From Pseudomonas cichorii (GTDB taxonomy: Bacteria > Pseudomonadota > Gammaproteobacteria > Pseudomonadales > Pseudomonadaceae): a DNA stretch of 64,000 nucleotides. Both the position numbers and the translations under genes were made by a program. The stretch lies in contig NZ_BLVZ01000008.1 in the NCBI RefSeq assembly GCF_015471405.1, positions 62,001 through 126,000 of the forward strand. Direction: 5' to 3'. Shown in pieces: positions 16,307-25,526 of this stretch (the stretch's first letter is position 1; every line of letters begins with the position of its first letter). Below the pieces are notes generated by a model that saw only the letters and a program-made list of their open reading frames with translations, ran no database searches and was not told where the DNA came from.

Positions 16307-19300
16307 TCAGGCCTGCACTTCACTGATACCGGCTTTCCCCAAAGCCCATGCTAGTTCATGCAGCTGTTTCTGCTCGCCATCCTTGAGCAATTGCAACTGT
16401 TGCTCCAGTGTCAACGCGCCAAAGCTGCCACGAATACCTTGTGAGGAATCGCTCAGGCCACGGCTGCTACCGCTGTCAAAAGTACTTTGCGCCGAGGTGT
16501 CCGTGGAGGACTCGCGACTGAACAGCGTCGACAAGGTGCTGTTGCCGAACACGCCACCTTCCCCGCTGCTGAAACCAAGGAAACCGCCAGCGGCCCCCGT
16601 GCTGCCGCCAATCTCACTCGAGCTGAAGACCTGTGCAATGAAGCTTGGAGCCAACGCGCCATTGCTGATGAAGATGTTACCCAGAGGCGGCAGACCGTCG
16701 CCTGTGGTGCGCACCTCAAACAACGGCGCGAAACTCAGCGGCGAACCGAGATTGCCGGTCGGCGGGCCAAAGAGCGTCGGCTGCAATGGCAGGTTTGGCT
16801 GGCTGATCAGAGGGACCGAATCGCTAATGCGGAACTGTGGATCGCCACCTTGAGAAAGGGTAGTGACTGCGTAGCTGCTGGAGTTGGTGATACCGATACC
16901 GGTATTGCCTGCCAGGTCCGTCACATTGCTGCTGTCGAGCGTGATGAAGTTGCTCGGGGCCTGAGTATTCGCTGTCGGGGTCAGGGTCGCCGTCCAGGTC
17001 AGGCCACCATCGTTGCTGGCCAGATTGGACAGGGTGCCGTTGGCTACGCTGAGGTCCGAAAGATCGAAGTTGCTGACACGTTCACTGAAAGTAAAGGTCA
17101 CCTGAGTGGTCTGGCCCGTGGTCAGGTTCGGGTTGGCAACCACAATGCTCGAAATGCTGGGTGCCTGACCGTCAACAATGTAGTTGGCAGAGTTGATAAC
17201 ACCGCTACCGGCGTTGCCCGCCAGGTCCGTAACGTTGCTGGTATCCATGACGACGAAGTTGGTCGCATCACTGATATTCGCCGTGGGTGTCAGGGTTGCG
17301 GTCCAGGTAATGCCGCCATCGCTGCTGACCAGGTTCGACAGAGTACCGCTGGCTACGCTGAGGTCTGACAGGTCGAAGTTAGTGACCGCTTCACTGAACG
17401 TGATGGTCACTGGCGAGGTTTGACCGATCCCCAGTGTGCTGTTGGCTACCACAATGGTCGCAGTCGGGCGTGACGTATCAATCGCATAGTTGTTGGAGTC
17501 GGTCGTGCCGCTGCCGATGTTGCCGGAAGCATTGGCGACGCCCGTGTTATCCAGCGTAATCAGGTTGGTAGTGTCGGTCACGTTCGCGGCTGGCGTCAGG
17601 GTCGCCGTCCAGGTGATACCGCCATCGCTGCTGCTGACGGCGCTCAAGGTGCCGTTGGCTATGGTCAGGTCGGCGTTGGTGAAACCGCTCACCGCTTCGC
17701 TGAAAGTAATGGTCACCAACGAAGTTTCACCGACTCGCAGCGCGTTGTCCGCTACCACGATGGTTGCAGTCGGGCGCGCAGTGTCGATGGTGTAGTTGTT
17801 GGAGTTGGTCGTGCCGGTCCCGGTGTTGCCAGCCAGATCTGTCACGCCGGTGTTATCCAGGGTGATCAGGTTGGTGGTATCGACAATGTTGTTGGCCGGC
17901 GTGAAAGTCGCTGTCCAGGTGATACCGCCATCGCTACTGCTGACGGTACTCAAGGTACCGTTGGCCACGCTCAGGTCGCCATTGGTAAAACCACTCACCG
18001 CTTCGCTGAAGGTGATGGTCACCAGTGAGGTTTCGCCAGCGATCAGCGTGCTGTCCGCCACGACGATAGTCGCGGTCGGACGCGCAGAGTCGATAGCATA
18101 GTTGCCCGATGTCGTGATGCCAGAGCCCGTATTGCCTGCCTGATCGCTCACACCTGTGTTATCCAGAGTGATGACATTGCTGGCACTGGTGATGTTGGCG
18201 GCAGGCGTCAGGGTTGCGGTCCAGGTAATACCGCCGTCGCTGCTGCTGACAGCGCCAAGGGTGCCATTGGACACGGTCAGGTCGGCGTTGGTGAAACCGG
18301 TCACAGCCTCGCTGAAGGTGATGGTCACCAACGAGGTTTCACCAATGGCCAGGGCGTTGTCGGCAACCACGATGGTTGAGGTCGGGCGCTGGGTGTCGAT
18401 GGCGTAGTTGTTGGAGTCGGTCGTGCCGCTGCCGATGTTGCCGGAAGCATTGGCGACGCCCGTGTTATCCAGCGTGATCAGGTTCGTGGTGTCGGTCACG
18501 CTGGCGGTCGGCGTCAGAGTTGCCGTCCAGGTGATACCGCCATCGCTGCTGCTGACGGAGCTCAAGGTGGCGTTGGCTATGGTCAGGTCGGCGTTGGTGA
18601 AACCGCTCACCGCTTCGCTGAAGGTAATGGTCACCAACGAAGTTTCACCGACTCGCAGCGCGTTGTCCGCTACCACGATGGTTGCAGTCGGGCGCGCAGT
18701 GTCGATGGTGTAGTTGTTGGAGTTGGTCGTGCCGGTCCCGGTGTTGCCAGCCAGATCTGTCACGCCGGTGTTATCCAGGGTGATCAGGTTGGTGGTATCG
18801 ACAATATTGTTGGCCGGCGTGAAAGTCGCTGTCCAGGTGATACCGCCATCGCTGCTGCTGACGGTACTCAAGGTACCGTTGGCCACGCTCAGGTCGCCAT
18901 TGGTGAAACCACTCACCGCTTCGCTGAAGGTAATGGTCACCAGTGAGGTTTCGCCAGCGATCAGCGTGCTGTCCGCCACGACGATACTCGCGGTCGGGCG
19001 CGCAGAGTCGATGGCATAGTTGCCTGAGGTCGTGATGCCAGAGCCCGTATTGCCTGCCTGATCGCTCACACCTGTGTTATCCAGAGTGATGACATTGCTG
19101 GCACTGGTGATGTTGGCGGCAGGCGTCAGGGTTGCGGTCCAGGTAATACCGCCGTCGCTGCTGCTGACAGCGCCAAGGGTGCCATTGGACACGGTCAGGT
19201 CGGCGTTGGTGAAACCGGTCACAGCCTCGCTGAAGGTGATGGTCACCAACGAGGTTTCACCAATGGCCAGGGCGTTGTCGGCAACCACGATGGTTGAGGT

Positions 19301-22300
19301 CGGACGCTGGGTGTCGAGGGCGTAATTGTTCGAGATTGTGATGCCGGAACCCGAGTTACCGGATACGTTGGTGAACCCGGTGTTATCCAGCGTGATGAGG
19401 TTGGTGGCATCGCTCAGGCCCTGGTTCGGCGTAAAGGTCGCCGTCCAGGTAATACCGCCATCACTGCTGCTGACAGTGCTCAAGGTACCATTGGTCACCG
19501 TCAGATCAGCGTTGGTAAAACCGCTCACCGCTTCGCTGAAGGTAATGGTGACCAGTGAGGTTTCGCCAACTCTCAACGAACTGTCCGCTACCACGATGGT
19601 TGCAGTGGGCTGCATGGTATCGATGGTGAAGTTGGGCGAGTTGGTCATACCGGTTCCGGCGTTGCCGGCCAGGTCTGTCACGCCTGAGTTATCCAGGATG
19701 ATCAGGTTGGTGGTGTCAGCGATATTGATATTCGGTGTGAAGGTCGCGGTCCAGGTAATGCCGCCATCGCTGCTAGTGATGGTGCTCAAGGTGCCGTTAG
19801 GTACGATCAGGTCGCCATTGGTGAAGCCGGTCACCGCTTCACTGAAGGTGAAGGTTACCAACGAGGTTTCACCGACCGAAAGGGCACTGTCAGCCATTGT
19901 GATGGTTGCAGTCGGACGCACAGTGTCGATCGCGTAGTTGCTTGAATTGGTGGTACCAACGCCCACGTTGCCAGCAAGATCGGCCACACCGGTATTGGTC
20001 AGAGTGATAATGTTACTGGCATTGGTGACGCCTGCTACCGGAGTCAGTGTTCCGGTCCAGGTGATACCGCCATCGCTGCTGCTGACCGAACTCAGCGTAC
20101 CGTTGCTCACGGTCAGGTCAGCGTTGGTGAAGCCGCTCACCGCTTCACTGAAAGTAATGGTGACCAACGAGGTTTCGCCAATGGACAGATTGTTATTGGC
20201 AACCACAATAGTCGCGGTCGGGCGTACGGTATCGATGGCGTAATTGTTCGAGGTGAGGGTTCCCAGACCCGCGTTGCCAGAAGCATTCGCGACACCGGAC
20301 ATATCCAGAGTGATCACGTTGGTGAGATCGGTCACGTTCGCGGATGGCGTCAGGGTCGCGGTCCAGGTGATACCGCCATCACTGCTACTGACCGGGCTCA
20401 ATGTACCATTTGCCACAGTCAGGTCGGCATTGCTGAAACCAACCACCGCTTCACTGAAGGTGATGGTGACCGTTGGGGTCTCGCCGATCGACAAAGAACT
20501 GTCGGAGACAATGATCGTCCCGTTCGGACGCACGGTGTTGATGGTGAAATTGCCTGAGTTGGTGCTACCGCTCCCGGAGTTGCCAGCCAGGTCTGTCACG
20601 CCGGAGTTATCCAGGCTGATCAGGTTGGTGGTGTCGGATATGTTGTTGGTCGGCGTAAAGGTCGCGGTCCAGGTGATACCGCCATCGCTGCTGCTGACGG
20701 TACTCAAGGTACCGTTGGGCACGGTCAGGTCGGCATTGGTAAAACCGGTCACCGCTTCGCTGAAGGTGATGGTCACCAGCGAGGTTTCACCTGCGGTAAT
20801 GTTGGCGTCGGCAACCAGAATGCTGGAGGTCGGACGAACAGTATCGACGGCGTAGTTATTGGAAATGGTCGTGGCAAGCCCGGTATTACCTGCGGCATCC
20901 GTGACACCGGTATTGTCCAGGGTGATCACGTTGGTGGTATCAGAGATGTTGTTGGCCGGCGTGAAGAGGGCCGTCCAGACAATGTTGTTGCTGGTGGTCA
21001 CTGTAGTCAGGCTACCGTTGACGACAGTCAGGTCAGCGTTGCTAAAACCGCTTACCGCTTCACTGAAGGTAATCGTCACCGTCGAAGTTTCACCGATAGT
21101 CAGTGTACTGTCCGCAACCACGATAGTGGCGGTCGGGCGCGACGTGTCGATTGCATAATTGTTCGATGAAACCGTGCCAGTGCCTGCGTTGGCCGACAAG
21201 TCCTGCACGCCGGTCATGTTCAGACTGATCAGGTTGGTAGCACTGGTCAGGTTATTGAGCGGCGTCAGGGTTGCGGTCCAGGTAATGCCACCGTCACTGC
21301 TGCTTACTGCGGTCAGGGTACCGTTGGCAACCGACAGATCCGCATTGTTGAAACCCGTTACCGCTTCGCTGAATGTGATGGTGACCAGCGAAGTTTCGCC
21401 CGCGATCAAGGATGTGTCCGACACAACGATGGATGCGGTCGGAGCGACGGTGTCACTGACCACATAGTTGTTGGACGTCCCGGTACCGGTACCGATATTG
21501 CCCGCCGAGTCCTGCACGGCCGAACCGGCCAGGGTAATGGCGTTGGTCGAGTCCGCGACATTGTTGGATGCCGTCAGCGTCGCAGTCCATGTAATGTTGT
21601 TGGTGGTCGTGAGGTTGGTCAGGGTGCCGTTGGGAACGACAATCTCGGAAATATCCAGACCGAACACCGGCTCACTGAAGGTGAACGTCACGGCAGACGA
21701 ACCACCCGACCCCAGAGACGGGTTGGCAATCACGATGCTGGAGATTGTGGGTGCCGTAACGTCAGCACTGTAGGTGATACTCAACCCTCCACCATCGTTG
21801 AAGATGTTATTGACCCCCGTTGGCGAGGTACCGTTTGTACCACCGCTGGTTGCCTGACCACCCGACCCGCTGACACCTACGTTGCCGCTCATGGCCGAGT
21901 TGTTGCTTGCCGTGATATTGAGCGTACCCCTGTTCCAGATGGCACCGATACCCCGGCCGCCGTTCCCGCCGATCGTACCGCCACCACCACCGCCACCGCC
22001 CGCACCGATGTTGCTGCTGATGGTCGAGGTGCCGATGATCGCCAGGGTGCCAGTAGAGCCGTTATAGATACCGCCCACCGCCGCGCCGCCTCTGCCGCCA
22101 GTGGCATCAAAGCCCGAACCGCCACCACCACCGCCGATGGTCCGTCCGCCAGAAGTCGCCGTACCGCCTGCGCCACCGTTGGTGTAGCCAGAAGAGCCAA
22201 TGCTACCGGCACCACCGCCGCTCGCATTACCGCCACGCCCGCCCATATAAACAGTGTTGAAACCAGCACCGTTGCCGCCTGTGTTGGCTGAGGGCGCTGT

Positions 22301-23593
22301 AGGGAAATAGGTCCCGGCAACACCACCGGTAGCACCATTCTGACCACCAATACCGCCACCGCCACCACCGCCACCACCGACGGTCGGAGAGAGCACGCCA
22401 CCGCCGCCACCACCGCCTGCAGCCGAGTTGGCTGTCACGGTGACGTTACGCAGCGTGAGGTTACCGGCGTTATTGATACCACCACCCACAGCGTCAGCCG
22501 CTGAAACCGCTGAACCACTATTGGCACCCGAAGTGCTGGCAACGCCGCGCGTAATGATCAGGCCATCAAAGGTGGCAGTCGTACCGGAGGTCACCCGGAT
22601 CACACTGGTCCTGTTCTGGCCATCCAGCGTGACATCCGCCACGCCGTTGTTATCCAGGTCGCCATCGATGGTGATGTTTCTGTTGACCACCAACTGGGCG
22701 TCAAGCGCGACTGTCATGCTGCTGGAGAAGGTCACGATATCGCCGTTCTGGGCACTGGCCAGCGCTGCGCGCAAGGTTCCTGCGCCAGTACTGCTGTTGG
22801 AGGTTACCGTGATGGTCGCAAGCCCCCACTGGTAAGAGTCCATCGCCTGCTGGGACAGCGCACCGACACTTTCGATGCTGCCGGTCGCGATTTCCAGTGT
22901 CCAGTCGCCACCCACGCCGGTGCGGTTGGTCGATGCAGCGATGTCGCGCCCGGTGAGTTGTGCAAGCGAATCGACGAAGCTCAGGCCCAGCTCGCCTTCA
23001 GCGGTGTTACAGGCGTAAATCAGGATATCGCCGCCCGCGACCATGTCATTGCCGATCTCGGCCAGCAAGGCACTGCGTTGAGCAATGTTGTCGGCCGACA
23101 GATAGCTGTTGCCCAGCCACAGATCACCCGAGTTGCCGTGAGCGATGATCTGCACCGAACTCACGCCCTGATGGGACTCCAGGTAATCGGCGATCTGTTG
23201 CAGGCCGTCTTTGGTGGCGTCGAGCATGACGACCTGGGCACCGGGCGCAACGCCTGTGAGCAGGCTGTCGGCGTCCTTGACCCGCGAGTCGACGAAGACC
23301 ACGGTGCTGCCTGTCACGGCAGTTGAAGTGGTCGTGATATCAGCCGTGGCAGCCGATTGCGCATGGCTATCGCTACTGCTGTCTTTGGCACTGGCCTGAT
23401 CGGTAGTCTTGGCAGCCTCGGCAGTCGCCTGGCTGTCCGACTGCGCAGCATCGGCAACGGTGGCAGCAACTGCGCCATCGAACAGCATTCGCGGCTCAAG
23501 GAACATGATCATGGGGGAAGCAGGAGATTTAGCCTCTACAGAGGCCCGCTGTACAGTCGGCGACTTTTTCTTATTCCACCACATGTTGCTCAC
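16307..23593 (-). CDS. Giant surface adhesin: LEPR motif, DUF4347, beta-helix, 16 Big_12 repeats
   Basis: 2428 residues. No Sec signal is visible. Residues 32-41 read LEPRMLFDGA, an N-terminal motif shared by large repetitive exported proteins. A DUF4347 domain spans about 98-256 ('VQIIAHGNSGDLWLG', 'DILIYACNTAEGELG'). About 257-600 look like a right-handed beta-helix with Gly-rich loops ('GGGGGGGVLSP'). Residues about 608-2240 are 16 Ig-like repeats of 102 residues (Big_12 type, core 'SDGGITWTATLTP'). The last 190 residues are unique and end in a helix. No RTX nonapeptides and no LapG-type processing site were seen. It sits between a sulfotransferase and a TolC-type gene in one operon. Likely role: cell-surface adhesion or biofilm matrix. 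Confidence 0.88.
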   Translation of the reverse strand: MSNMWWNKKKSPTVQRASVEAKSPASPMIMFLEPRMLFDGAVAATVADAAQSDSQATAEAAKTTDQASAKDSSSDSHAQSAATADITTTSTAVTGSTVVFVDSRVKDADSLLTGVAPGAQVVMLDATKDGLQQIADYLESHQGVSSVQIIAHGNSGDLWLGNSYLSADNIAQRSALLAEIGNDMVAGGDILIYACNTAEGELGLSFVDSLAQLTGRDIAASTNRTGVGGDWTLEIATGSIESVGALSQQAMDSYQWGLATITVTSNSSTGAGTLRAALASAQNGDIVTFSSSMTVALDAQLVVNRNITIDGDLDNNGVADVTLDGQNRTSVIRVTSGTTATFDGLIITRGVASTSGANSGSAVSAADAVGGGINNAGNLTLRNVTVTANSAAGGGGGGGVLSPTVGGGGGGGGGIGGQNGATGGVAGTYFPTAPSANTGGNGAGFNTVYMGGRGGNASGGGAGSIGSSGYTNGGAGGTATSGGRTIGGGGGGSGFDATGGRGGAAVGGIYNGSTGTLAIIGTSTISSNIGAGGGGGGGGTIGGNGGRGIGAIWNRGTLNITASNNSAMSGNVGVSGSGGQATSGGTNGTSPTGVNNIFNDGGGLSITYSADVTAPTISSIVIANPSLGSGGSSAVTFTFSEPVFGLDISEIVVPNGTLTNLTTTNNITWTATLTASNNVADSTNAITLAGSAVQDSAGNIGTGTGTSNNYVVSDTVAPTASIVVSDTSLIAGETSLVTITFSEAVTGFNNADLSVANGTLTAVSSSDGGITWTATLTPLNNLTSATNLISLNMTGVQDLSANAGTGTVSSNNYAIDTSRPTATIVVADSTLTIGETSTVTITFSEAVSGFSNADLTVVNGSLTTVTTSNNIVWTALFTPANNISDTTNVITLDNTGVTDAAGNTGLATTISNNYAVDTVRPTSSILVADANITAGETSLVTITFSEAVTGFTNADLTVPNGTLSTVSSSDGGITWTATFTPTNNISDTTNLISLDNSGVTDLAGNSGSGSTNSGNFTINTVRPNGTIIVSDSSLSIGETPTVTITFSEAVVGFSNADLTVANGTLSPVSSSDGGITWTATLTPSANVTDLTNVITLDMSGVANASGNAGLGTLTSNNYAIDTVRPTATIVVANNNLSIGETSLVTITFSEAVSGFTNADLTVSNGTLSSVSSSDGGITWTGTLTPVAGVTNASNIITLTNTGVADLAGNVGVGTTNSSNYAIDTVRPTATITMADSALSVGETSLVTFTFSEAVTGFTNGDLIVPNGTLSTITSSDGGITWTATFTPNINIADTTNLIILDNSGVTDLAGNAGTGMTNSPNFTIDTMQPTATIVVADSSLRVGETSLVTITFSEAVSGFTNADLTVTNGTLSTVSSSDGGITWTATFTPNQGLSDATNLITLDNTGFTNVSGNSGSGITISNNYALDTQRPTSTIVVADNALAIGETSLVTITFSEAVTGFTNADLTVSNGTLGAVSSSDGGITWTATLTPAANITSASNVITLDNTGVSDQAGNTGSGITTSGNYAIDSARPTASIVVADSTLIAGETSLVTITFSEAVSGFTNGDLSVANGTLSTVSSSDGGITWTATFTPANNIVDTTNLITLDNTGVTDLAGNTGTGTTNSNNYTIDTARPTATIVVADNALRVGETSLVTITFSEAVSGFTNADLTIANATLSSVSSSDGGITWTATLTPTASVTDTTNLITLDNTGVANASGNIGSGTTDSNNYAIDTQRPTSTIVVADNALAIGETSLVTITFSEAVTGFTNADLTVSNGTLGAVSSSDGGITWTATLTPAANITSASNVITLDNTGVSDQAGNTGSGITTSGNYAIDSARPTATIVVADSTLIAGETSLVTITFSEAVSGFTNGDLSVANGTLSTVSSSDGGITWTATFTPANNIVDTTNLITLDNTGVTDLAGNTGTGTTNSNNYTIDTARPTATIVVADNALRVGETSLVTITFSEAVSGFTNADLTIANGTLSAVSSSDGGITWTATLTPAANVTDTTNLITLDNTGVANASGNIGSGTTDSNNYAIDTSRPTATIVVANSTLGIGQTSPVTITFSEAVTNFDLSDLSVASGTLSNLVSSDGGITWTATLTPTANISDATNFVVMDTSNVTDLAGNAGSGVINSANYIVDGQAPSISSIVVANPNLTTGQTTQVTFTFSERVSNFDLSDLSVANGTLSNLASNDGGLTWTATLTPTANTQAPSNFITLDSSNVTDLAGNTGIGITNSSSYAVTTLSQGGDPQFRISDSVPLISQPNLPLQPTLFGPPTGNLGSPLSFAPLFEVRTTGDGLPPLGNIFISNGALAPSFIAQVFSSSEIGGSTGAAGGFLGFSSGEGGVFGNSTLSTLFSRESSTDTSAQSTFDSGSSRGLSDSSQGIRGSFGALTLEQQLQLLKDGEQKQLHELAWALGKAGISEVQA
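16870..21770 (-). repeat. Array of sixteen 306-bp repeats coding Big_12 Ig-like domains
   Basis: Sixteen in-frame units of about 306 bases. Each codes 'RPTATIVVADS...ETSLVTITFSEAV...NNYAID' with variations. The strict 306-base period also keeps the antisense strand open in phase, producing about ten false antisense frames of 101 codons. Unit boundaries fall near the RPT motif. The two end repeats (first and last) are the most divergent and the central ones the most alike, as expected from expansion by unequal crossing-over. Confidence 0.88.
17480..19315 (-). repeat. Tandem 918-bp duplication (three Ig repeats copied)
   Basis: Repeats 9-11 (about 18398-19315) and 12-14 (about 17480-18397) are nearly identical at the protein level and in long DNA stretches, offset by exactly 918 bases (3 x 306). 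Differences are few, such as 'IANATLSSV' versus 'IANGTLSAV'. This marks a recent copy of a three-domain block. Borders are approximate. Confidence 0.8.
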
Positions 23594-23633
23594 CAGAGAT
23601 CGAACGTTGTAACACTGATATGGAAAACCGCGA

Positions 23634-24470
23634 TCAATTGGTCGCGGCGTCGGATTTCATACGGATCACGTTGGCAGCACTTGCCGAACCGTCATTCCAG
23701 AACGACAGCTTCGAATACTGTTCAAACAGATCAGGCGGCAGGATCGTGTGCCTGCTTTCAAAGGCAACCCTGGGTTTTACCTTGTGCAGGCCGGAGACAC
23801 CCAAGGCGTCGTCGAACTGCGGTGCGTCATAGGAAAGGTTGTTGAAATCGTGCTCGAACCAGGGCTCGCCGATGAATTCATACACCAGACGCATGACCCG
23901 CTCTGGAGCCAGGGAAAGCAGGTCGTAGTCGATCAGCAGCAGGGAGTCGGCATTTTCGCCGTAATAGGCTTCCTTGAGCGAAGCCCAGGCAAACCCCACA
24001 AGACGGTTGCGTTGCGCAAGGGTTTCGACCCGGCTGTAGACGGTGTTGCGCTCGGTATCATCGACAAACAGTTTGGTGTTTTCGAAAGGATTGTTGCGAT
24101 ATACGCGCTCGATGCTGTCCATGATCCAGGCCACATTGCGCACGCAGGCAATGACCTTGGACTTGGGGAACAGATCCATCAGGGCCGGCAGGCGCGAAGA
24201 CCAGCCACGGTTTGTATCGAAAACCAGGGATTTGTCGGTCTTGTCGGCGTAATAGGACTCGAAAATCCCGCGCAGCAGGCGTCGGCGTGCGTTGATATCG
24301 ATCATCGAAGCGAATTCGCTGCCCGCGCTGCATTGACCAAGAACGTTGGAAAACAACGAGGCAACCGGGCTGCTCATACCGGCATGAAAGCGGGGGTTTT
24401 GCAGAAGAATGGCTGACAGCAGGGTAGATCCCGAACGTGGAAGCCCCGATATAAAGTGGAAGTCGTGCAT
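23634..24470 (-). CDS. Sulfotransferase family protein (first of the locus)
   Basis: 278 residues. The extreme N-terminus 'FHFISGLPRSGSTLLSAIL' is the PAPS 5'-phosphosulfate loop, and 'VIACVRNVAWIMDSIERVY' about 100 residues later is the 3'-phosphate site. It is a soluble sulfotransferase with no signal peptide, so it would act in the cytoplasm before export. It is the first gene of the minus-strand operon, 40 bases before the adhesin gene. It differs clearly in sequence from the second sulfotransferase at 12973-13938, so the pair is not a recent duplicate. Acceptor unknown. Confidence 0.82.
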   Translation of the reverse strand: MHDFHFISGLPRSGSTLLSAILLQNPRFHAGMSSPVASLFSNVLGQCSAGSEFASMIDINARRRLLRGIFESYYADKTDKSLVFDTNRGWSSRLPALMDLFPKSKVIACVRNVAWIMDSIERVYRNNPFENTKLFVDDTERNTVYSRVETLAQRNRLVGFAWASLKEAYYGENADSLLLIDYDLLSLAPERVMRLVYEFIGEPWFEHDFNNLSYDAPQFDDALGVSGLHKVKPRVAFESRHTILPPDLFEQYSKLSFWNDGSASAANVIRMKSDAATN

Positions 24471-24884
24471 CCGTCCCTCTGCCTGAGTCCTGTCCGTCTG
24501 GAAGCCAATGTCAGCCTAACGTAACAATATGTACGCGCATAGTAGTACTTCGACATCAGTTCCCCGAACTTGAGCCAACACAGTCACAAAATGGGAACTT
24601 TTTTGGGTAAGCCTTTGTACTCAAAAGCTTTCCACATTCAATAGATGACAACTATCAGATGAATGGTCGGAAATCGGCCTGAATACCTGCCAGTTTTTTC
24701 CCAAAATCAGGAAGGAACGATTGAATAAACGTCATCTGCCAACCTGATTGTTTCAATCGCGACATAGCTATGTAAAAGCGCAGCAATTCGCCAAACAGTG
24801 TCTACGCTTTCACATTGCCACTACCGAAGGCAGGTGCCTGAGTGGATCACGTGTCACCCCATAACATATGAAGGATGAGGGTTT
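24471..24884. promoter_or_regulatory. Divergent promoter region of adhesin operon and tail-collar gene
   Basis: This 414-base stretch has no gene and is AT-rich for the genome. It must carry promoters for the adhesin operon (minus) and the tail-collar gene (plus). Two short dyads stand out: GATTG-TTT-CAATC at 24746-24758 and the perfect palindrome CATAGCTATG at 24763-24772. The tail-collar start is preceded by AAGGATGAGGG. No clear sigma-factor boxes could be fixed by eye. Confidence 0.5.
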
Positions 24885-25478
24885 ATGGAAGTTTTTATGG
24901 GCTCGATCATGACGTTCGGCTTCCCCTTTGCACCCAATGGCTGGGCGCAATGCAACGGCCAGACGATGAACATCAGCCAGTACAACGCCTTGTATGCGTT
25001 GCTGGGCGTCATTTATGGAGGAAACGCGACACAGAATTTCATGCTGCCCAACCTGCAAGGCCGTGTGCCGGTCAACCAAGGCACAGGGGTCAACCTGACC
25101 AACCGGGTGATCGGCACGGTTTCAGGCGTTGAAAAGGTTACGGTCGCCATCGCCAACATGCCGGCTCACGTACACCAGATGAGCACGCTGACCGCAACGA
25201 CCACCATCAACCTGGGTGCGCAGCCGAGCGCCACCGGCTCTATCGTGCCAACGGCCACCAACTGCTATGTCGGAGGCACAACAGCCGGCCCGACTTCCGC
25301 CAACATGTTTGCACCGGACCTGGGAACCGGAGCGCCTATCGTGCAGAAAGGCGTCTCAACAGCCATCACTGGCACCATGCAACCCGTCGGAGGCAGCTTG
25401 CCTATCGACAGCATGAACCCCTTCCTGGTCGTAAACTTCAGCATTGCCTTGCAGGGTCTTTTCCCTACTCGCAACTGA
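24885..25478 (+). CDS. Tail-collar domain protein (MdpB / microcystin-dependent-protein-like)
   Basis: 197 residues beginning 'MEVFMGSIMTFGFPFAPNGW', then 'CNGQTMNISQYNALYALLG' and 'FMLPNLQGRVPVNQGTG', the classic phage tail-collar fold found in short secreted or surface proteins annotated MdpB. The C-terminus 'NPFLVVNFSIALQGLFP' is also typical. It has no signal peptide. No other phage gene is near, so it is not a prophage remnant; it pairs with the DUF6916 gene 48 bases downstream. Genes of this type are often beside M50/HlyD exporters (recollection, unverified). It may be a second cargo of the exporter. Confidence 0.82.
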   Translation: MEVFMGSIMTFGFPFAPNGWAQCNGQTMNISQYNALYALLGVIYGGNATQNFMLPNLQGRVPVNQGTGVNLTNRVIGTVSGVEKVTVAIANMPAHVHQMSTLTATTTINLGAQPSATGSIVPTATNCYVGGTTAGPTSANMFAPDLGTGAPIVQKGVSTAITGTMQPVGGSLPIDSMNPFLVVNFSIALQGLFPTRN

Positions 25479-25526
25479 CTTTCCGAGCCCAGGGAAGGGC
25501 TCTCCCACTCTTGCTGGAGTCGCTCC

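Noticed and set aside
16870..21770. Regular repeats considered as a CRISPR array or satellite DNA
   Set aside because: The period of 306 bases is in frame and codes an Ig-like domain; there are no short identical repeats with unique spacers.
17184..21773. Series of about 101-codon plus-strand frames every 306 bases
   Set aside because: They are produced by the periodic antisense strand of the adhesin repeats. The strict period explains their regular length; no ribosome sites or folds.
16307..23593. Adhesin considered as an RTX/Lap-type type I cargo
   Set aside because: No GGxGxDxxx nonapeptides, no N-terminal retention module with a LapG cleavage site and no ABC transporter nearby.
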